Below are positions 6,820 through 18,099 of a stretch of DNA of 46,209 nt, one piece after another (within the stretch, counting starts at the first letter, position 1; each line of letters opens with the position of its first letter). The stretch spans positions 1 to 46,209 of the forward strand of contig CAMBWO010000003.1 of the NCBI GenBank assembly GCA_945871285.1. Reading direction: 5' to 3'. Both the position numbers and the translations under genes were made by a program. The notes beneath the pieces were generated by a model, which saw only the letters and a list, made by a program, of their open reading frames with translations, had not been told where the DNA came from and searched no databases. Source of the DNA: Pseudorhodobacter antarcticus. GTDB taxonomy: Bacteria; Pseudomonadota; Alphaproteobacteria; Rhodobacterales; Rhodobacteraceae.

Positions 6820-8061
6820 ATGAGCAAGGGCGTCATCATCTCGGGGATTGGCCATGTCGGTTTGATCCTGTGGGCCATTCTGGGCGGCTGGCTGTTTGCC
6901 GCGCAGGATATTCCCGAGATAAAGGTGGTCGAGGTTTCGATGATTTCGGCGGGCGAGTTTGACGCGATGATTTCGGCGGCGCCTGCGGTGCCCGATGTCG
7001 CCCCCGAACCGTCGCAACCCGAGATCACCAGTGAGGAGCCGTCGGTCGACGTGCCTGCCGAGCCCGAAGTGGCCCCCGCGCCGGAGACACCCGACGTGCA
7101 GCCCGCGCCCGAGGTCGAAGCCGCGCCGACGCCACCCGAACCCGCGCCAGAACCGCTGCCCGAGGACCCGGTGCCGCAGCCTGAACCGGTGCCAGAGCCG
7201 ATTGCACCACCGGCTGACCTGCCGCAACCGATCAAGGTGCCGCGGTCGAGCGTGCCGCCGAAGCCGCGCCCGGCGATCAAGATTGCCGATACCCCGCCCG
7301 AACCTGTGACCGAGACGCCCGAAGTGGCCGATACGCCCGCGCCACCGGTGACGGACGAGCCTGCGGCCGAGGAACCCACACCGCCGGAACCGCCCGCCAC
7401 GCCCGAAGTGACGGCGCCCGAAGTGGTGCCCGACCTGCCGCCTGTGGTCGGGGATGCACCGGCGCTGGCGCCCACGACCAGCAAGCGCCCGCAATCGCGG
7501 GCCAAGGCTCAGGCCGAGGCGGTCGATGCGCAGGCGGCAGCCGACAAGGAAGCCGCCGAAAAGGCCGCACAAAAGGCGGATGAACAGGCGGCGGCGGATG
7601 CCGATGCGGCGGAAAAGGCGGCCAATAAGGCAGCCGATCAGGCGGCCTCGGATCAGGCAGATGCGGAACAAGCGGCGATTGACGCGGCCGTGGCCGCTGC
7701 GGCGGGGACGGGTGAGGCTGCGGGCGATGACGGGCCGAAGGGTCCGCCGATGACCAACAGCGAGATCGGCGATCTGCACAGCGTCATCAAGAAGCGTTGG
7801 GCCGCAGGAACACTTTCGAGTGCAGCAGAACAAGTTGTCGTAAAAGTTTCCGCCACCCTATCCCGTGATCAGAAAGTTCTGTCCGTGGATCTGGTATCGT
7901 TTGAAGGTGGAACGGCGGCGGATGCTGAACTCGTCTTTCAGACGGTGCGTCGCGCATTGTTGCGGGCGCAAAACGATGGCTTCAACTTGCCGCCTGAGAA
8001 ATATGACGACTGGAAGGAACTTATGATGATCTTCGACCCCAGGTCAGGGACATTCAACTGA
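6820..8061 (+). CDS. tolA: Tol-Pal system protein TolA
   Basis: The 413-residue product has the three-part TolA layout. A single membrane helix lies at about residues 5-27. A long periplasmic linker follows, which is Pro/Glu-rich at about 55-220 and then Ala/Lys/Glu-rich and helical at about 225-300. The C-terminal TonB-like domain (about 312-413) contains [10 protein letters not shown] and a final FDP segment. TolA spans the periplasm and links the TolQR motor to Pal and TolB. The sequence is weakly conserved, as expected, so the call rests on position and architecture. The linker is built from low-complexity DNA, typical of the family. Confidence 0.92.
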   Translation: MSKGVIISGIGHVGLILWAILGGWLFAAQDIPEIKVVEVSMISAGEFDAMISAAPAVPDVAPEPSQPEITSEEPSVDVPAEPEVAPAPETPDVQPAPEVEAAPTPPEPAPEPLPEDPVPQPEPVPEPIAPPADLPQPIKVPRSSVPPKPRPAIKIADTPPEPVTETPEVADTPAPPVTDEPAAEEPTPPEPPATPEVTAPEVVPDLPPVVGDAPALAPTTSKRPQSRAKAQAEAVDAQAAADKEAAEKAAQKADEQAAADADAAEKAANKAADQAASDQADAEQAAIDAAVAAAAGTGEAAGDDGPKGPPMTNSEIGDLHSVIKKRWAAGTLSSAAEQVVVKVSATLSRDQKVLSVDLVSFEGGTAADAELVFQTVRRALLRAQNDGFNLPPEKYDDWKELMMIFDPRSGTFN

Positions 8062-8090
8062 TGACAATTTCTGACAACCGCGAGGACCGC

Positions 8091-9428
8091 ATGAACCGTT
8101 TTGCCCCCCTGACTCGTCTGCTTGCGTGCGGCGTCCTGTGCCTTGCCGCACTGGCCGGACAGGTGCAGATCGCCGCCGCCAAGATCGAGTTGAACTTCAA
8201 CAACCCGGTGATCGAGCCTTTGCCCTTTGCGGTGCCGGATTTCATTGCCGAGAACAATGGGGCGGGCCAATTGGCCACCGACATTGCGCGGGTGGTGGCG
8301 GCGGACCTGTCGGGCACGGGGCTGTTTCGCGAGATTCCGGCCGAGGCGTTCATTTCCCGTGTGACCAGTTTTGACTCAGCTGTTGCCTATAACGATTGGC
8401 AGGCGATCAATGCGCAGGCGCTGATCACCGGGGCGGTGACGGCGTCGGGTGACAAGGTGGTGGTCAAGTTCCGGGTGTTCGACATCTTCTCGGGCGAGCA
8501 GTTGGGCGAGGGATTGCAGTTTGCGGGTTCCGCCAAAAGCTGGCGGCGGATGGCGCACAAGGTGGCGGATGCGGTTTATGCGCGCATCACCGGCGAGGGT
8601 GGGTATTTCGACAGCCGGGTGGTCTTTGTCGCCGAAAGCGGGCCCAAGGATGCGCGGGCCAAGCGGTTGGCGGTCATGGACTATGACGGCGCGAACGTCG
8701 CCTATCTGACCGACAGCAGCGCCATCGTTCTGGCGCCGCGCTTTTCGCCGACGGGAGACCGCATCCTGTTCACCTCTTATGCCAGCGGGTTTCCGCGGAT
8801 TTATGTCATGGATACGGCGTCGTTGCGGACGCGGGTGCTGGATGAACAGCCGGGCACCATGACCTTTGCGCCGCGCTTTGCCCCCGATGGGCAGACGGTG
8901 GTGTTTTCGCTGGAAAAGGACGGCAATGCCGACATTTACGCGATGGACATCGACTCGGGCGGGTTGCGGCAGTTGACCAATGCGCCCTCGATCGAGACCG
9001 CGCCCAGTTTCAGCCCTGATGGTAGCCAGATCGTGTTTGAAAGCGACCGTTCGGGCGGCCAGCAGATTTACGTGATGCCGGCGGGTGGTGGCGAGCCTGT
9101 GCGAATTTCCAGTGGCAAGGGCAAGTATGGCACCCCGGTCTGGAGCCCGCGTGGCGATTTGATCGCCTTCACCAAGATCAGCGACGGGCGGTTCCATATC
9201 GGGGTTTTCCGCACCGATGGGTCGGATGAAAAACTGCTGACCTCGGCCTTTCTGGACGAGGGGCCGACCTGGGCGCCCAATGGCCGGGTCGTGATGTTCA
9301 CCCGCGAAAGTGAAGGCGCGGGCGGGTCGGCAGCGCTGTATTCGGTGGACATTTCGGGGCGGAACCTGAAACGGGTCACAACCGAGGGGCCGGCGTCCGA
9401 TCCGGCATGGTCGCCGCTGCTGCCATAA
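8091..9428 (+). CDS. tolB: Tol-Pal system periplasmic beta-propeller protein TolB
   Basis: The product (445 residues from the ATG at 8091) begins with a signal peptide ([18 protein letters not shown], cleaved near AAA at 28-30). An N-terminal alpha/beta domain follows (about 31-165), then a six-bladed propeller. Blade motifs include [30 protein letters not shown] and [11 protein letters not shown]. TolB binds Pal in the periplasm and is part of the force-transducing Tol system. The start at 8091 has a GAGGA ribosome site. An in-frame ATG at 8061, overlapping the tolA stop, would add ten residues before the signal peptide and cannot be excluded. Confidence 0.94.
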   Translation: MNRFAPLTRLLACGVLCLAALAGQVQIAAAKIELNFNNPVIEPLPFAVPDFIAENNGAGQLATDIARVVAADLSGTGLFREIPAEAFISRVTSFDSAVAYNDWQAINAQALITGAVTASGDKVVVKFRVFDIFSGEQLGEGLQFAGSAKSWRRMAHKVADAVYARITGEGGYFDSRVVFVAESGPKDARAKRLAVMDYDGANVAYLTDSSAIVLAPRFSPTGDRILFTSYASGFPRIYVMDTASLRTRVLDEQPGTMTFAPRFAPDGQTVVFSLEKDGNADIYAMDIDSGGLRQLTNAPSIETAPSFSPDGSQIVFESDRSGGQQIYVMPAGGGEPVRISSGKGKYGTPVWSPRGDLIAFTKISDGRFHIGVFRTDGSDEKLLTSAFLDEGPTWAPNGRVVMFTRESEGAGGSAALYSVDISGRNLKRVTTEGPASDPAWSPLLP

Positions 9429-9500
9429 CAGGTTTGCCGTTAACAGACGGCGCCAAAGCTGATAACATGGCCCAAATCGAGCCAAAAAGAGGATAACCCC

Positions 9501-10052
9501 ATGACGACTTCCCTCGCATTTCTGCCCAAGGTCCTGCTGCTGGTGGCAGCTTTGGGCCTTGCAGCCTGCAACAACCCCAACCGCTATGGCGCGGGGGGCA
9601 ATGGGGCCGGGGGCGCGGGTGCCGGATCGGGCCTGGGCGAGGACGGCGTTGCGACTTCGGGGTTGGGCGATCCGAACAACCCGGCGTCGGTGGCCTATTT
9701 CAACCAGACGGTCGGTGACCGCGTGCTGTTCGTGGTGGACCAGTCCACCCTGTCGGATGAGGCGCGCAACATTCTGAACGGACAAGCGGGCTGGCTGAAC
9801 GCGAACCCCGACTATGCGATCATCATCGAAGGCCATGCCGACGAGCAGGGCACGCGGGAATACAACATCGCGCTGGGCGCGCGGCGTGCGGATTCGGTCA
9901 AGAACTATCTGATCGCACAGGGGATTTCCGGCAGCCGGATGCAGACCGTGTCCTATGGCAAGGAACGCCCGATTGCCGTGTGTTCGGACGAGGGTTGCTA
10001 CAGCCAGAATCGGCGGGCCGTGACGGTGCTGTCTTATGGGGCAGGGGCCTGA
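9501..10052 (+). CDS. pal: Peptidoglycan-associated lipoprotein Pal
   Basis: The 183-residue product is an outer-membrane lipoprotein. Its signal peptide ends in LGLAAC with Cys23 as the acylated residue. A Gly/Ala-rich flexible linker (about 28-58) follows, then an OmpA-C domain that binds peptidoglycan. The core motif GHADEQGTREYNIALGARRA is at residues 111-130 and carries the conserved Asp and Arg that contact the peptide stem. Pal is the outer-membrane end of the Tol-Pal complex. A 72-bp gap separates it from tolB, and an AAAGAGG ribosome site precedes the ATG. Two cysteines near the end (CSDEGC) could form a disulfide. Confidence 0.96.
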   Translation: MTTSLAFLPKVLLLVAALGLAACNNPNRYGAGGNGAGGAGAGSGLGEDGVATSGLGDPNNPASVAYFNQTVGDRVLFVVDQSTLSDEARNILNGQAGWLNANPDYAIIIEGHADEQGTREYNIALGARRADSVKNYLIAQGISGSRMQTVSYGKERPIAVCSDEGCYSQNRRAVTVLSYGAGA

Positions 10053-10056
10053 TCTG

Positions 10057-10887
10057 ATGGCGCGACTGTCGTTCAGGGGGCTGATGCTGTTGGCGGTTTT
10101 GCTGCCGGGGTCTGCGTTCGCGCAGGACCGGGCGCAGACGCTGGCCGATGTGAAGGCGGAACTGGCGACGCTGGCGGCGGAGTTTTCGGCGCTGAAGCAA
10201 GAGTTGGTCGCGTCCGGCGCTGCGGCCAACGGCACGGCGGGGGCGGACCCGCTGGGCCGGATGGATGCCATCGAGGCGCGTCTGGTTCAGTTGACCGCCA
10301 AGACCGAGGCAGTCGAATTGCGGGTGGGGCAGGTCGTGGCCGATGGCACCAACCGCATTGGCGACATGGAGTTTCGCCTGTGCGAATTGACCGAGGGTTG
10401 CGACCCGGGCAGCCTGCCACCGACGCCTGACCTGGGTGGCAGTGCCGAGGTGGCCACCCCGACCGTGGATGCGGCACCCGCGCCGAGTGAGGGGCCGGAG
10501 ATGGCCGTGAATGAACAAGCCGACTTCGACCGGGCCGCGGGGGTGCTCGCTTCTGGTGACTTTCGCACCGCCGCGGACCTCTTTGCGACCTATGCCGAGA
10601 CCTATCCTGGTGGGGCGCTAGCGCAACAGGCCGGGGTATTGCGCGGCGATGCGCTGACCCAGATCGGTGATACGGCCAAGGCGGCGCGGGCCTATCTGGA
10701 GGCCTTTTCGGGCGCGCCCGAGGAGGCGGCGGCTGGGCAGGCCCTGACCAAGCTGGGGCAGTCCTTGGGCCGCCTGGGCCAGACGCCCGAGGCTTGTGTG
10801 ACGCTGGCCGAGGTGGGCAAGCGGTTTCCGGGCAGTGTGGATGAGGGCAATGCCGTCGCCGCGATGCAGGGGTTGGGCTGTCGTTGA
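10057..10887 (+). CDS. cpoB: Tol-Pal system protein CpoB (YbgF)
   Basis: The 276-residue product has a signal peptide (cleaved after AFA at 20-22), helical segments suited to coiled-coil trimerisation (about 25-60 and 75-105), a Pro/Ala-rich linker, and C-terminal TPR-like repeats (about 155-270). CpoB is periplasmic and coordinates outer-membrane constriction with septal peptidoglycan synthesis through TolA. The ATG at 10057 lies 4 bp after the pal stop. A longer in-frame start inside pal would place extra residues before the signal peptide. It overlaps tilS by 4 bp. Two cysteines (about 112 and 119) are close enough to form a disulfide. Confidence 0.9.
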   Translation: MARLSFRGLMLLAVLLPGSAFAQDRAQTLADVKAELATLAAEFSALKQELVASGAAANGTAGADPLGRMDAIEARLVQLTAKTEAVELRVGQVVADGTNRIGDMEFRLCELTEGCDPGSLPPTPDLGGSAEVATPTVDAAPAPSEGPEMAVNEQADFDRAAGVLASGDFRTAADLFATYAETYPGGALAQQAGVLRGDALTQIGDTAKAARAYLEAFSGAPEEAAAGQALTKLGQSLGRLGQTPEACVTLAEVGKRFPGSVDEGNAVAAMQGLGCR

Positions 10888-12182
10888 CGCAGGCGGTGCG
10901 GGCGCGATTCCTGCACGGTTTGCGCCCTTGGCTGACCGCCGGGGGAGTTTCACACCCCCCCGGACCCCCCGGTGGGATATTTGAGCCATGTGAATGGGAT
11001 GGGCGGCCCGTGGCCGGGCGGGGGCCTTTGGGTCTGGCCGTTTCGGGCGGCGGGGACAGTATGGCTATGCTGCATCTGGCCGCGGGGCTGGATGTGCGGG
11101 TGGTGACGGTGGACCATGGGCTGCGGCCCGAGGCGGCTGCCGAGGCTGCGGCGGTTGGCCGGGTTTGTGCCGCGCTGGGTGTGCCGCACCAGGTTTTGCA
11201 ATGGCAGTGGGACGGGCGCGGCAACCTGCAGGATGCGGCGCGGCGGGGGCGGCGGGCGGTGATGGCCGACTGGGCGCGGCGGTTTGGCGTTGCGGCTGTG
11301 GCCTTGGCACATACGCAGGACGACGTGGCAGAGACCTTTGTGATGCGGTTGGCGCGGGGGGCGGGGGTTGACGGGCTGGCCGCGATGTCGGCGCGGTGGG
11401 ATGAGGCGGGCGTCGTCTGGCTGCGCCCCTTGTTGGCGGTGACGCGGGCCCAATTGCGCGACCATCTGCGGGGGATCGGGGCGGTTTGGGTCGAGGACCC
11501 GTCCAACGACAATTTGCGGTTTGACCGGGTCAAGGTGCGCAAGGCCCTGGCAGTGTTGGGGCCGTTGGGGGTGACGCCGCAACGTTTGGCCGAGGTGGCG
11601 GGCCATCTGGCCGAGGTGCGGGCGGCACTGGAGGTGGTGACGGGCGCCCTGACTGTGCGGGCGCTGCACGAGGTGGCGGGAGCGGTGCGGATTGACCGGG
11701 AGGCACTTGCCGTGGCGGCGCCCGAGGTGCAGCGGCGGTTGGTGCTGCGGGTGATTGGCGCTATTGCGTCCGATTTTTATGCCCCACGCGGTGCGGCGGT
11801 GCAGGCGCTGTTGGGGCGACTGTTGGCCGGGCAGGGCGGCACGCTGGCGGGGTGCCGGTTTCAGGTGTTGCGCGGACAGCTTTGGGCCTTTCGCGAGGGG
11901 CGGGCCGTGGCGGGCGTGGTTTGCGCGCCGGGTCAGGTGTGGGATGGCCGGTGGCGGATGACGGGGCCTGTGGGCCATGAGGTGCGCGCCTTGGGCGAGG
12001 GTTTGCTGTCGTGCCCCGACTGGCGGGCGACGGGGGTGCCACGGGGGGCGCTGTTGGCGAGCCCGTCCTTGTGGCTGGGGCCAAGGCTGATCGCGGCACC
12101 ACACGCGGGTTTGATGCCGCAGGACGGCGCGATTTCGCTTTTCCCGGTGCGACAGATGCAACAAACCACGATATCGCATTGA
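10884..12182 (+). CDS. tilS: tRNA(Ile)-lysidine synthetase TilS
   Basis: The product (432 residues from TTG at 10884) is an N-type ATP pyrophosphatase. It converts C34 of the AUA-reading tRNA(Ile) to lysidine, an essential reaction. The PP-loop motif SGGGDS is at residues 54-59, VDHGLR follows near 76-81, and HTQDDVAETFVMRL is also present. The start overlaps the cpoB stop (TTGA). The region before the PP-loop is longer than usual, because residues about 19-34 (GGVSHPPGPPGGIFE) are encoded by a copy of a dispersed GC-rich repeat. An internal GTG at 11010 (residue 43) would exclude that segment and give a more typical N-terminus. TilS-specific C-terminal domains follow the core. Confidence 0.9.
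   Translation: MTQAVRARFLHGLRPWLTAGGVSHPPGPPGGIFEPCEWDGRPVAGRGPLGLAVSGGGDSMAMLHLAAGLDVRVVTVDHGLRPEAAAEAAAVGRVCAALGVPHQVLQWQWDGRGNLQDAARRGRRAVMADWARRFGVAAVALAHTQDDVAETFVMRLARGAGVDGLAAMSARWDEAGVVWLRPLLAVTRAQLRDHLRGIGAVWVEDPSNDNLRFDRVKVRKALAVLGPLGVTPQRLAEVAGHLAEVRAALEVVTGALTVRALHEVAGAVRIDREALAVAAPEVQRRLVLRVIGAIASDFYAPRGAAVQALLGRLLAGQGGTLAGCRFQVLRGQLWAFREGRAVAGVVCAPGQVWDGRWRMTGPVGHEVRALGEGLLSCPDWRATGVPRGALLASPSLWLGPRLIAAPHAGLMPQDGAISLFPVRQMQQTTISH
10938..10985 (+). repeat. GC-rich dispersed element, copy 2, inside the tilS reading frame
   Basis: The sequence has GGGGGAGTTTCACACCCCC, then CCGGACCCCCC, then GGTGGGATATTTG. The first and last parts recur almost exactly at about 29156-29213, in an intergenic position, and the CCCCCGGACCCCC core recurs in inverted orientation at 164-209. 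Here the element lies 54 bp into the annotated tilS frame and is read without a stop. The GGGGG/CCCCC arms can form a hairpin. Confidence 0.7.
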
Positions 12183-12206
12183 ACCGGCCCTACGAATGTC
12201 TATCTT
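12179..12206 (+). promoter_or_regulatory. Candidate sigma-70 promoter for ftsH
   Basis: TTGAAC at 12179-12184 and TATCTT at 12201-12206 are separated by 16 bp, at the start of the 93-bp gap between tilS and ftsH. The boxes fit a housekeeping promoter reasonably and would start a leader of about 60 nt. I see no good match to the alphaproteobacterial RpoH -10 box (CCCCAT-like), although ftsH is often heat-inducible. Confidence 0.45.
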
Positions 12207-12275
12207 GTTCCTCAATGGCTGTTCTGCCAAGGCTTGTGCGCCCGCGAGATGCGAGGCGCTTTAGGGAGTTTGTTC

Positions 12276-14176
<1,901 letters not shown>

Positions 14177-14180
<4 letters not shown>

Positions 14181-14950
14181 CCCTGCCCACCAAACCAGAC
14201 TGGAACCCCGAAACCTACGCAAGGTTTCGGGGTTTGCGTTTGCGGCCTGCGCTGGATTTGCTGATGCAGGCCGGGGCGCTGCCGCGTGGGGCGATTTATG
14301 ATCTGGGCTGTGGCGACGGGGCGGCGGCGGGGGCGTTGAAGCAGCGCTATCCCAAGCACCGGCTGGTGGGGCTGGATGCCTCGCCCGCGATGCTGGCACA
14401 GGCGCGCGGGTATGACCACCTGATCGAGGCGGATATGACGCAGTGGACGCCGGATGAGGCGCCGGCGCTGATATTCTCGAACGCGGCGCTGCATTGGTTG
14501 CCTGACCATGCGCGCCTGTTGCCCGGCCTTGCCCGCCATCTGCTGCCGGGCGGCGTGTTGGCGGTGCAGATGCCGCGCCAGTATTTTGCGCCGTCCCACC
14601 GGTTTCTGCGCGACATTGCGGCGGCGCTGTTTCCGGACCGGTTCGACATCCACTTTGATCCGCCCGTCCAGACGGCGGTCGAGTATTGGGAGATGTTGCA
14701 GCCCTTGGGCACGGTCGAGGCGTGGGAGACGGATTATGTTCAGCATCTGGGCCCGGCCAAGGACATGCACCCGGTGCGCGCCTTTACCCAATCGACCGCG
14801 ATGCGCCCCTTTGTCGAGAAGATGACCGAGGGCGAGCAGGCGGCGTTTGTGTCGGCCTATGACAAGGCGCTTGCCTCGGCCTATCCGCTGCTCGAGGATG
14901 GCTCGGCGCTCATGGCATTTCGCCGGGTGTTTTTCGTATTGAAGGTGTAA
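14177..14950 (+). CDS. tam: Trans-aconitate 2-methyltransferase-like SAM methyltransferase
   Basis: The 257-residue product is a class I SAM-dependent methyltransferase close to Tam, which methylates trans-aconitate and so relieves aconitase inhibition. Family features are the N-terminal [10 protein letters not shown] and LRPALDLL, the SAM motif [16 protein letters not shown] (40-54), the acidic GLDASPAML strand end, and the [11 protein letters not shown] segment typical of Tam. It starts with TTG at 14177 inside the ftsH stop (TTGA), so translation is probably coupled. The substrate is inferred from family resemblance only. The next gene begins 3 bp after its stop. Confidence 0.82.
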
Positions 14951-14953
14951 GCG

Positions 14954-15544
14954 ATGCCTGTCGTCAAGCCGACCCGCTTCGTGGGGAAGATTACATTTCT
15001 GGGCGGCGTGCGGCCGACCGAAGGGTTGCTGTGGGCCGAACCGGTCAATGAGCTGTTTGCCGGGTTCGGCGGCATGGCCGGTGAGATTCACTATGGCATG
15101 ACCGCGCCGTCCTGCGTGCGGATGACCGACCAATACCCAAAGGGCACCGAGGTGCGCAACACGCGGCAGTTTTCCGTGCTGTCGGCCGAGGAAATGGCCG
15201 AGATTTCGGCGGGAATGGGGCTGGCGGCGCTGTCGCCCAGCCTGATTGGCGCGTCGATGGTGATCAGCGGGATTCCCGATTTCAGCTATATCCCGCCGGG
15301 GTCGCGGTTGCAGGGCGCATCGGGGGCCACGCTGGTGGTGAACCTGAACAACCGGCCCTGCACCTATCCGGCACGGGCGATCGAGGCGGCGCATCCGGGG
15401 TTTGGCGCGCGGTTCAAACCCGCGGCCGAGGATCGGCGCGGGATTGTCGCCTGGGTGGAGCGTGAGGGGATGTTCACCTTGGGTGACGATATCCGCCTGC
15501 ACGTGCCGGACCAGCGCCCCTGGGCGCAATTGGCCGAGGTTTAG
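14954..15544 (+). CDS. MOSC-domain protein
   Basis: The 196-residue product looks like a stand-alone MOSC (molybdenum cofactor sulfurase C-terminal) protein. A strand pattern RQFSVLSAEEMAEI begins the domain (about 71-84). The later segments VISGIPDFSYIPPGSRLQ and VVNLNNRPCTYPAR carry the conserved cysteine, here Cys136. MOSC proteins are thought to handle sulfur carried by that cysteine or to bind molybdenum cofactor; related YiiM proteins reduce N-hydroxylated compounds. The actual role here is unknown. There is no signal peptide. It follows the tam-like gene by 3 bp and is the last gene of the rightward block; the RTX genes converge on it from the right. Confidence 0.8.
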   Translation: MPVVKPTRFVGKITFLGGVRPTEGLLWAEPVNELFAGFGGMAGEIHYGMTAPSCVRMTDQYPKGTEVRNTRQFSVLSAEEMAEISAGMGLAALSPSLIGASMVISGIPDFSYIPPGSRLQGASGATLVVNLNNRPCTYPARAIEAAHPGFGARFKPAAEDRRGIVAWVEREGMFTLGDDIRLHVPDQRPWAQLAEV

Positions 15545-15563
15545 GACGCAAGCTCAAGTAACA

Positions 15564-16760
15564 CTACAGAATGAAGTCGGCAGCCACCAGACCAGCAGTT
15601 ACGTTAACCAGCACAACAAAATCAGCTACTCCGTTGCCGTCGCTGTCCGCCAGCACTTTGAACCCGGGACCTTGTTTGACGCACATCACTTCTGCACCGT
15701 TGCCTGAAAAGCCTTCAATGGCCGTGCGAAAGGTGAACGACTCGTTTGTGCCCAGGGTGGTCAGGTCGGCATCCATCGCTGACAGGTCGATCTTGTCGCC
15801 CTGAGAGTGCTTGAAATCGACGATGAAGTCAGCGGAGTAAGAATTTTTGCTGTCGGATTGCGTCTTGTACACGAACCTGTCGGCGCCTGCCCCGCCGCGC
15901 AGAAAGTCTGAACCCGCGCCACCGATCAACCGGTCACGACCGGCTTCGCCGCCCAGGGTGTCATCGCCTTGACCCCCGTTTGCAGAATCATTTCCGCCGC
16001 CCATCAGCAAGAAGTCGGATCCCCGTCCGCCGGAAAAGACGTTGTCGTTCTGGCCAAAGGCGATGGTGCCTTTGGTGGTGTCCTCCAGATGGTCATCATG
16101 GGCTGATCCGGTGATATTCGCAAATCCCGTGATGCGGTCGCCCTGGGCATCGCCACCGACCCCGAAGGCGGCATCGCCGAAGAGCAGTCCAACCTTCACG
16201 CCCGCCGCTGACCCAGCATAAGACAGCGTGTCGCCCGCCGTGGCGCCCCCTGCCAGCACATCGGCCCCGGCCCCGCCCTCGATGGTGTCAACGCCGCCGC
16301 CGCCGCTGATCGTGTCGACCCCGGCACCGCCGGACAGCCGGTCGTTGTCATTGTCCCCCAGAATCTCGTCATCGCCGGCACCGCCGTGGATGGTGTCATT
16401 GCCCTCGCCGCCCCACAGCGTGTCGTTCATCCCCGGACCGGTGGCCAGATTGTCGCCATAAAGCCGGTTGCCCAGCACATTGCCCTGAATGAAATCGCGG
16501 CCATTGCTGCCCGTTGCATTCTCGATCACGCCGTTGATCACAAGGGTGTGCCCGATGAACCCGGCGTCCAAGGGTGTGTAATAGATGGCCGAGGCGCTGA
16601 CCGGCAGGCCGGCATTGGTGCTGTAGGCCAGGGTAAAACTGATCGGTTCGGAATAGATGCCGTCCACACGGATCGTGTCCAGACCGCTGCCGTCGTCGGT
16701 AAGTGTCACGGTGGAACTGCCTGTCACCAGAACATCGAGCGTATAAATGTCATTCGCCAA
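15564..16760 (-). CDS. RTX-type calcium-binding secreted protein (copy A)
   Basis: The 398-residue product has an N-terminal domain of about 100 residues with no RTX repeats. Calcium-binding nonapeptide repeats follow (for example GGAGDDEILGDNDNDRLSGG), then a spacer typical of these proteins (LSYAGSAAGVKVGLLFG), a second repeat block, and a C-terminal serralysin-type region ending in ADFIL. It lacks an N-terminal signal peptide, so type I (ABC exporter) secretion through the C-terminal signal is expected. The TTG start at 16760-16758 follows a clear AGGAG ribosome site. It is a paralogue of the gene just upstream; no exporter genes are nearby. No catalytic motif is visible. Confidence 0.85.
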   Translation of the reverse strand: MANDIYTLDVLVTGSSTVTLTDDGSGLDTIRVDGIYSEPISFTLAYSTNAGLPVSASAIYYTPLDAGFIGHTLVINGVIENATGSNGRDFIQGNVLGNRLYGDNLATGPGMNDTLWGGEGNDTIHGGAGDDEILGDNDNDRLSGGAGVDTISGGGGVDTIEGGAGADVLAGGATAGDTLSYAGSAAGVKVGLLFGDAAFGVGGDAQGDRITGFANITGSAHDDHLEDTTKGTIAFGQNDNVFSGGRGSDFLLMGGGNDSANGGQGDDTLGGEAGRDRLIGGAGSDFLRGGAGADRFVYKTQSDSKNSYSADFIVDFKHSQGDKIDLSAMDADLTTLGTNESFTFRTAIEGFSGNGAEVMCVKQGPGFKVLADSDGNGVADFVVLVNVTAGLVAADFIL

Positions 16761-16836
16761 GGTAATCTCCTGCGATGAATCGAAAAGCGCGGTGGCTGAA
16801 GATTAGGCGCAACGGCCTGGCCACTCAAGCCGCGAC

Positions 16837-18042
16837 TTACAGGATAAAGTCGGCTTCGGTCAGGGTCGTGGTGTTCAAGACCAGAACGGCAAAGTTGGGC
16901 ATGCCGTTGCCCAGCACATCGGCACTGATCAGCAGATCATCCCCCGACACTGTCAGCCGCAACTCGCCCGCCGTGCCGGTGAACGCGCCGTCGATCAGGG
17001 TAAAGGCCTGATTGCCCACGGTGCTTCGGTCGGCGTCGAAGGCGCGCAGGTCGATGCGGTCACGCTCGGCGGAGGAGAAGTCGGTTATCCGGTCGCAAAG
17101 CGCCGGGTCGGCGGAACTGTCGGCCGGCGACTTGAAGCTGAACCGGTCGGCCCCGGCGCCCCCTGACAGGATATCCTGCCCATAGCCGCCCACAATCCAG
17201 TCCTTGCCGCTGCCGCCAAAAAGGCTGTCATTGCCCAACATGCCCAGCACCATGTCATTGTCGGTCCCGCCATAGGCGGCGTCGTTGCCGCCGCCCAACA
17301 CCAGTTTGTCCCGCCCGCCGTTGCCGAAGAAAATGTTGTCGTTGCCGCCGCCCGCGACGGTCTGGCCCAGGGTATCGGTGATCCGGTCGTTCAGGCGCGA
17401 CCCGATCACGTTCAGGAAACCGTCGATCTGGTCGCCCTCGGCCTCGCCACCGCGTGCGGTCGTGGTCGCGCCAAAGGTCAGGTAGACCTGCACCCCGGCG
17501 GTTGCCGCGGCATAGCTGAGCGTATCACCCACAGACCCGCCCCCCGACAGCTCATCAGCCCCGGCGCCACCCTCCAGCGTATCGGCCCCGGTCCCGCCAT
17601 AGAGGCTGTCTGCGCCGTCGTTGCCGTAAAGCCTGTCATTGTCCGCGTCGCCAAAGACCCGGTCAGACCCGCTGCCACCCTGCATCAGGTCATTGCCGCT
17701 GCCACCGCGCAGCGTGTCATCCCCACCGGCGCCTGCGGTCGACCTGTCGCCCATCAGATGGTTGGAAAACTCGTTGCCCAGAACGGAATCACGCCCATTG
17801 CTGCCCGAGGCATCCTCGACCTGGCCGTTGACCAAAAATCGGTGCCATTTCCCGTCAAAGCCGAAATAGACCGCACCCGCCATCATCGTCCGGCCATTCA
17901 GCAGCGTCCAGCCCAGTGAAATTTCAACTGGCGGATCATAGATTCCATTCACAACGATGGAATCGATTCCCGCGTCATCATAGACCATCACCTGTGCGGC
18001 GCCGGTCACCTGCAAGTCCAGAACATAGATCGTGTCTGGCAT
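16837..18042 (-). CDS. RTX-type calcium-binding secreted protein (copy B)
   Basis: The 401-residue product is organised like its neighbour: an N-terminal domain of about 100 residues, nonapeptide repeats ([19 protein letters not shown] and similar), the spacer [17 protein letters not shown], more repeats, and a serralysin-type C-terminus ending in EADFIL. Type I secretion is expected. The ATG at 18042-18040 has an AAGGGGGTG ribosome site. A longer in-frame start at 18150 would add 36 residues lying across the promoter region. The two copies share the opening pattern DxIYxLDxxVTG and the SNGRD junction, so they arose by tandem duplication. A 76-bp gap separates them and they are probably co-transcribed. 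Confidence 0.85.
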   Translation of the reverse strand: MPDTIYVLDLQVTGAAQVMVYDDAGIDSIVVNGIYDPPVEISLGWTLLNGRTMMAGAVYFGFDGKWHRFLVNGQVEDASGSNGRDSVLGNEFSNHLMGDRSTAGAGGDDTLRGGSGNDLMQGGSGSDRVFGDADNDRLYGNDGADSLYGGTGADTLEGGAGADELSGGGSVGDTLSYAAATAGVQVYLTFGATTTARGGEAEGDQIDGFLNVIGSRLNDRITDTLGQTVAGGGNDNIFFGNGGRDKLVLGGGNDAAYGGTDNDMVLGMLGNDSLFGGSGKDWIVGGYGQDILSGGAGADRFSFKSPADSSADPALCDRITDFSSAERDRIDLRAFDADRSTVGNQAFTLIDGAFTGTAGELRLTVSGDDLLISADVLGNGMPNFAVLVLNTTTLTEADFIL

Positions 18043-18099
18043 TTGAAGCACCCCCTTCAAGCCCGAATGACCCCAAGATCGCAGGTCAGGGTTAAGAAA

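Noticed and set aside
15564-18042. Serralysin-type protease function for the RTX proteins
   Set aside because: The C-terminal region is serralysin-like, but there is no HExxH zinc motif in either protein.
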